A stretch of DNA of 33,253 nucleotides from CAZFAT01 sp964517075. Its GTDB lineage: Bacteria; Acidobacteriota; Vicinamibacteria; Vicinamibacterales; SCN-69-37. Where the stretch lies: assembly GCA_964517075.1 (NCBI GenBank), contig CAZFAT010000161.1, forward strand, positions 1-33,253, given 5' to 3'. Position 1 is the stretch's first letter, and the number at the start of each line of letters is the position of its first letter. Shown here in pieces: positions 29,549 to 33,253 of this stretch. Made by a program: the position numbers and the translations under genes. A model generated the notes under the pieces. It saw only the letters and a list, made by a program, of their open reading frames with translations, had not been told where the DNA came from and searched no databases.

Positions 29549-30862
29549 ATGATCGCGTCCTCCCCGGCACCGGCGGCTCAACCCACGCTGAAGCGCGTGG
29601 TCTCGCGCTGGGAGCTCGTCGGTCTGTCGCTGAACGACGTCATCGGCAGCGGCGTGTATCTCCTGCCAGCGGCCGCGGCCGCGCTGCTCGGCCCGGCCAG
29701 CATCTGGGCCGTGCTGCTCGCCGGCCTGGCGGTCCTGCTCCTCGTGCTGTGCTTTGCGGAAGCGTCGACGCACTTCGAGGAGCCTGGCGGCGCCTACCTC
29801 TACACCCGCGAGGCGTTCGGCGACTTCATCGGCTTCGAGGTCGGCTGGATGACGGTGCTGGCCCGCGTCACCTCCGTGGCGGCGCTGTCGAACGGGTTCG
29901 CGCAAGCGCTGTCGTTTCTGTGGCCGGCGGCGGCCGCCGGCGCGCCGCGGGCCGCGGTCATCACCGTGCTGATCGCCGGGTTCGTCTGGATCAACGTCCT
30001 GGGCGTCAAGTACGGCGCGCGGGTCGCCGTGGCGCTGGCGATCGCGAAGATCCTCCCGCTCCTGTTTCTCGTGGTGGTGGGGGTGTTGGCCATCGACCTG
30101 TCGCGGCTGGTCCCGATGACGGCCCCGTCGCTCCGAAACGTCGGGGAGGCGTCGCTGCTGCTGCTCTTCGCCTACGCCGGCTTCGAGAACACGCCGGCGG
30201 CGGCCGGCGAGTGTCGCAATCCCCGGCGCGATGTGCCGTTCGCGCTGGTCACCATGATTGCGATCGTCACCGGCCTGTACACCTTGATACAGATCGTGGC
30301 ACTCGGCGTGGTTCCCGATCTCGGCGCGCACGCGGGTGGGGCGCCGCTCGCTGTGGCCGCCACCCTCGTCGTCGGCGCCTGGGCGGGCACGGTCATGACG
30401 GCCGGCGCCGTCGTGTCGATGGGCGGCAATCTCGGCGGTACCCTCCTGAACGGCCCGCGGTATATCTACGCGATTGCGGTCGATGGGTTCGGCCCACGGG
30501 CGCTTGCGTCGGTCCACCCGCGCTACCGCACGCCGGCCGTCGCCGTCGTCGCGCTCGGCGCGGCCGCGCTCGCGGCGGCGTTGTCGGGATCCTTTGTGCA
30601 GCTCGCGCTGCTGTCGACGATCGCGCGGCTCACCACGTATGTGGGGACCGCCGCGGCGGTCCCCAGGCTCCGGCGGAAGTTCCCCGCACGCCCGAACAGC
30701 TTCGTCCTGCCAGGCGGACCCGTCATTCCGATCGGCGCGCTGCTGCTGTGCCTGGTCTTTCTGGCCAGCACGACGCCGCGAAACCTGCTCGCGGGCGCCG
30801 TGGCGTTGGGAGTGGGCGCGGTGATCTACCTGTTTGGCCGGCGTTCCCCGGCACGGACGTGA
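29549..30862 (+). CDS. APC-superfamily amino-acid permease
   Basis: 437 aa with about 12 helices. The first helix carries the APC loop 'GLSLNDVIGSGVYLLPAAAAALLGPAS', and 'CFAEASTHFEEPGGAYLYTREAFGDFIGFEVGWM' follows, typical of the amino acid-polyamine-organocation family (YhdG/YjeH-like). 'FAYAGFENTPAAAGECRNPRRDVPFAL' is the conserved helix 6-7 loop, where the Glu and Pro residues often bind substrate or couple cations. The substrate cannot be read from sequence. No clear ribosome-binding site precedes ATG 29549. Being 25 nt after ggt, it could import amino acids released in the periplasm. Confidence 0.9.
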   Translation: MIASSPAPAAQPTLKRVVSRWELVGLSLNDVIGSGVYLLPAAAAALLGPASIWAVLLAGLAVLLLVLCFAEASTHFEEPGGAYLYTREAFGDFIGFEVGWMTVLARVTSVAALSNGFAQALSFLWPAAAAGAPRAAVITVLIAGFVWINVLGVKYGARVAVALAIAKILPLLFLVVVGVLAIDLSRLVPMTAPSLRNVGEASLLLLFAYAGFENTPAAAGECRNPRRDVPFALVTMIAIVTGLYTLIQIVALGVVPDLGAHAGGAPLAVAATLVVGAWAGTVMTAGAVVSMGGNLGGTLLNGPRYIYAIAVDGFGPRALASVHPRYRTPAVAVVALGAAALAAALSGSFVQLALLSTIARLTTYVGTAAAVPRLRRKFPARPNSFVLPGGPVIPIGALLLCLVFLASTTPRNLLAGAVALGVGAVIYLFGRRSPART

Positions 30863-30864
30863 GC

Positions 30865-31695
30865 ATGGCGGACGGCACGGCGCCTGCCGCCGGAACGTGG
30901 CGCGGCGCGGGTGACGACGCGTCGGCCGAGTGCGCGCGCGCGCTGGCGACGATCAGTGGGTTCGCGACCGTGCTGGCCATCAAGCTCTACCGCGTGGCCC
31001 TGGAGCTGACGCCGGCAGTCCCCAGGGTCCCCTGTCTCGATCACGAAGCCATGCTGCACGAGGAGGTCGCGCCGCACGCGGCCGCCTACGTGCAGGATCA
31101 CCAGTCCGGCGCCCTGCACGAAGTCGTGTTCACGCCGTCGCGACGCGTGGTCCTGATAGACACCGTGTCGGCGTGGGGTGAGTACTCCGCCGAGGCGCAC
31201 GAACGGTTGCGCCAGCGGCTCGGCGCGGCGTTTCCGGACTACCGTCTCGAGATCGGCACGCCATCCTGGTGGCGCGGTGACCGCCGCGTCGCGGCCGCCT
31301 GTCGCGCGCACGTGAAACTCCGCGAGGTCCTGACCTGCACGGATTTCGACGCCATCGAGAAGGGCGTTCAGCGGCTGCGCATCATCGGCACGCTGATGGA
31401 GAAGGAGTCGCGCGTCGCGTCCTGGGGCGCGCGGACCATCACCGGCCCGCTCCTCGCGACAGCGGCGTTCCTCACTTTTCTGATTCTCGGGCAGTTCGCT
31501 CCCCGGTACGGGGAGGAGGCGGTCGCCTGGCTCCGGTACGGCCTCATCGGTCTGCTGGGCGGAGTGTTCCTCTACTATGGTCTCAAAGCGGTACAGCTCA
31601 CAGGCATGGCCAATCGCGTGTGGAAACGCTCCGCCGAGTACGCGCTCATCCTCGACGAGCGCCGGCGGCTCGGGCGCACGCAGGGGACGCGGTGA
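30865..31695 (+). CDS. Membrane protein of unknown function with C-terminal helix pair
   Basis: 276 aa, beginning 2 nt after the permease stop. Residues 1-190 are soluble, with 'LHEVVFTPSRRVVLIDTVSAWGEYS' and 'HVKLREVLTCTDFDAIEKGVQRLRIIGTL', followed by two helices at about 191-211 and 222-243. A basic tail 'LILDERRRLGRTQG' ends it. I do not recognise a family. The tight spacing to the permease and the GTGA overlap with the HupE-like gene make it part of that operon, perhaps a partner of either transporter. Confidence 0.75.
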   Translation: MADGTAPAAGTWRGAGDDASAECARALATISGFATVLAIKLYRVALELTPAVPRVPCLDHEAMLHEEVAPHAAAYVQDHQSGALHEVVFTPSRRVVLIDTVSAWGEYSAEAHERLRQRLGAAFPDYRLEIGTPSWWRGDRRVAAACRAHVKLREVLTCTDFDAIEKGVQRLRIIGTLMEKESRVASWGARTITGPLLATAAFLTFLILGQFAPRYGEEAVAWLRYGLIGLLGGVFLYYGLKAVQLTGMANRVWKRSAEYALILDERRRLGRTQGTR

Positions 31696-32795
31696 CGCCG
31701 GCCACCGTCCGCACGACCACGGTCCGGGCGCGCGCCGCGGTCCTGGCGCTCGCGATCGCGCTCGTGGCCGGCAGCGGCGCGGCGGCGCATCCGCTGCAGT
31801 TCAGCTTCGTCGACATAAACCTGACCCCGACCGGCATCGACGCGGCGATCACGATTCACGGCTTCGACGCTGCCCACGATCTCGGCCTCGCGTCCGAAGC
31901 CGATGTCTACGCGCCGGACTTCGGGACCGTCCACGGCGTGCGATTGATGACGCTGCTGCTGTCGCGCCTGGCGATCGTGGCCGATGGGGCGCGCCTGCAG
32001 CCGGCGCCCATCGATGTCCGCTCCGTGCCCGATCAGCAGGCCGTCGTCCTCCGCATCGAGGCCACGACCGGCGGACCGCCCGCGCGCCTTCACGTCGCCG
32101 GGGTCCTGTTCCCCTACGACCCCGCGCATCAGACGTTCGTCCGGTTCTTCGAGGGCGGGACGATCCGTCAGCAAGCGATTCTCACGGCCGCGCGCCCCGA
32201 CACCGACTTCGTGTCCGGGCACGCACAAGGCCGCATCGACGTCCTGAAGCGATTCGTCCTCTCCGGCATCGAGCACATCGCCATCGGTCCCGATCACGTG
32301 CTCTTTCTGATTGGCCTGCTGCTCACGGGCGGCGGCCTGTGGCCGCTCGTGCGCATCGTGACCGCCTTCACCGTCGCGCACAGCCTGACCCTGTCGCTCG
32401 CGGCGCTCGACATCGTGACGCCCCCCGCCCGGCTGGTCGAACCCGCCATTGCGCTCAGCATCTGCTACGTCGGAGTGGACAACCTGATCCGCCGGCCGGA
32501 CTCGCCCGACCGGCGCGCGTGGATCGCCCTGGTCTTCGGACTGGTGCACGGGTTCGGATTTGCCAGCGTGCTTCGCGAGATGGACCTGCCGGGCCATCTG
32601 CTGGGATGGTCGTTGTTTGCGTTCAATCTCGGCGTGGAGATCGGCCAGCTCGCCATCGTGGTCGTTGTCGCCGGCATGCTGGCCGTCGTCCGTCGCCGAT
32701 GGCCGGCCGCCAGTCGCTGGCTCGTCGTGGGGGGCTCCGTCGTCGTCATCTGGGCCGGGTTCTTCTGGTTCATCGAGCGGGTGTTCGCGGTCTGA
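31692..32795 (+). CDS. HupE/UreJ-family membrane protein
   Basis: 367 aa. GTG 31692 overlaps the preceding stop by 4 nt (GTGA). A signal sequence occupies about residues 10-33 and leads to 'AAAHPLQFSFVDINLTPTGI', the usual start of an extracytoplasmic domain of 150 residues. Six or seven helices follow, with 'GIEHIAIGPDHVLFLIGLLL', 'VTAFTVAHSLTLSLA' and 'ALVFGLVHGFGFASVL', all diagnostic of HupE/UreJ_2 (PF13795). Small HupE proteins import nickel or cobalt; this longer family is of unproven substrate, possibly metals. The conserved His residues within helices fit a metal route. Confidence 0.9.
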   Translation: MTPATVRTTTVRARAAVLALAIALVAGSGAAAHPLQFSFVDINLTPTGIDAAITIHGFDAAHDLGLASEADVYAPDFGTVHGVRLMTLLLSRLAIVADGARLQPAPIDVRSVPDQQAVVLRIEATTGGPPARLHVAGVLFPYDPAHQTFVRFFEGGTIRQQAILTAARPDTDFVSGHAQGRIDVLKRFVLSGIEHIAIGPDHVLFLIGLLLTGGGLWPLVRIVTAFTVAHSLTLSLAALDIVTPPARLVEPAIALSICYVGVDNLIRRPDSPDRRAWIALVFGLVHGFGFASVLREMDLPGHLLGWSLFAFNLGVEIGQLAIVVVVAGMLAVVRRRWPAASRWLVVGGSVVVIWAGFFWFIERVFAV

Positions 32796-32861
32796 GCCCG
32801 TGACGCCAACCGCGCCGACTGGTGCTACCATCAGGCACCTTTGAGCAGGGGAGGAAGCGCC

Positions 32862-33253
32862 ATGCGCCTCGTATCTCGACGCGTCGTCGTGTGCACGGCA
32901 GTCGGTCTGGTCGTCGCGGGTACGTGGGCCGCGGGTGTGGGGCTGGCCCGACAGAAGGCCGCGGCCAGCATGGCGACGGCCGCCAATGCATTCCTGTCGA
33001 CGCTCACCCCCGAGCAGCGTCAGAAAGCCACCTACCCGCTCGTTTCCGAGGAATGGACGCGCTGGCACTTCGTGCCGACGACGCAGTTCCCGCGCAACGG
33101 GCTGCCGTTCGGCGAGATGACGGACGCGCAGCGGCAGCGCGCGCACGATCTGATGAAGGCCAGCCTCAGCCAGGCTGGCTACACCACCGCGACTACCATC
33201 ATTCAGCTCGAGGATCCGCTCAAGGCCATTGAAGCCGAAGCGGCCGCGGCGCG
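32862..33253 (+). CDS. DUF3500 protein, 5' part
   Basis: The first 130 codons only; the gene leaves the window. ATG 32862 has GGGGAGGAAG upstream and a possible -10 TACCAT at 32826-32831. A signal peptide covers about residues 1-29 ('VVVCTAVGLVVAGTWAAGVGLA'). The mature start matches DUF3500 (PF12006): 'ANAFLSTLTPEQRQKATYPLVSEEWTRWHFVPTTQFPRNGLPFGEMTDAQRQRAHDLMKASLSQAGY'. The function of the family is unknown. It is separated by 66 bp from the HupE-like gene and is likely its own unit. Confidence 0.88.
   Translation, partial: MRLVSRRVVVCTAVGLVVAGTWAAGVGLARQKAAASMATAANAFLSTLTPEQRQKATYPLVSEEWTRWHFVPTTQFPRNGLPFGEMTDAQRQRAHDLMKASLSQAGYTTATTIIQLEDPLKAIEAEAAAA

Noticed and set aside
27766..29550. 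A 594-codon minus-strand frame opposite gamma-glutamyltransferase
   Set aside because: The plus strand encodes a complete Ggt with all active-site residues. The minus frame has biased composition and no motif.

Overview
This GC-rich window carries about 26 protein genes on both strands. Many code for lipoproteins, beta-propellers or membrane proteins. The gene set includes a Ser/Thr kinase fused to a TolB/PD40-type propeller, a PQQ-repeat propeller, DUF4142, DUF1684, DUF4185 and DUF3500 proteins, and a PL11 rhamnogalacturonan lyase. This mix fits a soil Acidobacteriota genome, perhaps Vicinamibacteria. That assignment is inferred from gene content; no rRNA or marker gene is present. I saw no tRNA, rRNA, CRISPR array, insertion sequence or prophage.

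Layout. 1-69 is the tail of an unknown gene, followed by a cloverleaf-like palindromic repeat. 157-3958 (minus) is a tightly overlapped operon of two CNNM/CBS membrane proteins and a membrane-anchored PQQ propeller. 4053-4661 is a DUF4142 protein. 4916-9416 (plus) is an apparent operon of a secreted alpha/beta hydrolase, the C4-dicarboxylate carrier DctA and a DUF4185 protein. 9421-11777 is a divergent regulatory unit: a XylR/DmpR-type sigma-54 activator facing a cytoplasmic YceI-family gene. That gene has a textbook -24/-12 promoter, an upstream inverted repeat and a stem-loop at the predicted 5' end of its mRNA. Next come a small zinc-ribbon protein, a DUF1684 lipoprotein, heptad repeats and the PL11 lyase (13190-15181). 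A YkgJ-like cysteine-cluster protein with a coupled tryptophan-rich small protein follows, then the kinase-propeller (16092-18776). 19041-21909 is a redox group: rhodanese, a Rieske/FAD reductase, a DCC thiol-disulfide protein and a DHFR/RibD-like reductase.

21928-26383 is a LysR regulator divergent from three genes: a small secreted protein, a fatty acid desaturase fused to a Rossmann/SAM-binding-like domain, and a membrane alkaline-phosphatase-superfamily enzyme. The LysR intergenic region holds repeated ACAAGTATT boxes. 26423-32795 (plus) has an M19 dipeptidase lipoprotein, a gamma-glutamyltransferase lipoprotein and an APC amino-acid permease, which together look like a periplasmic glutathione/gamma-glutamyl-peptide salvage route. 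A two-helix membrane protein and a HupE/UreJ-like protein follow. The window ends inside a DUF3500 gene.

The most interesting points are the sigma-54/YceI unit with its conserved aromatic-sensor zinc site, the desaturase fusion, the glutathione-salvage grouping, two kinds of intergenic repeat, and several start codons that sit only 5-8 nt after a -10-like hexamer, which suggests leaderless transcripts.
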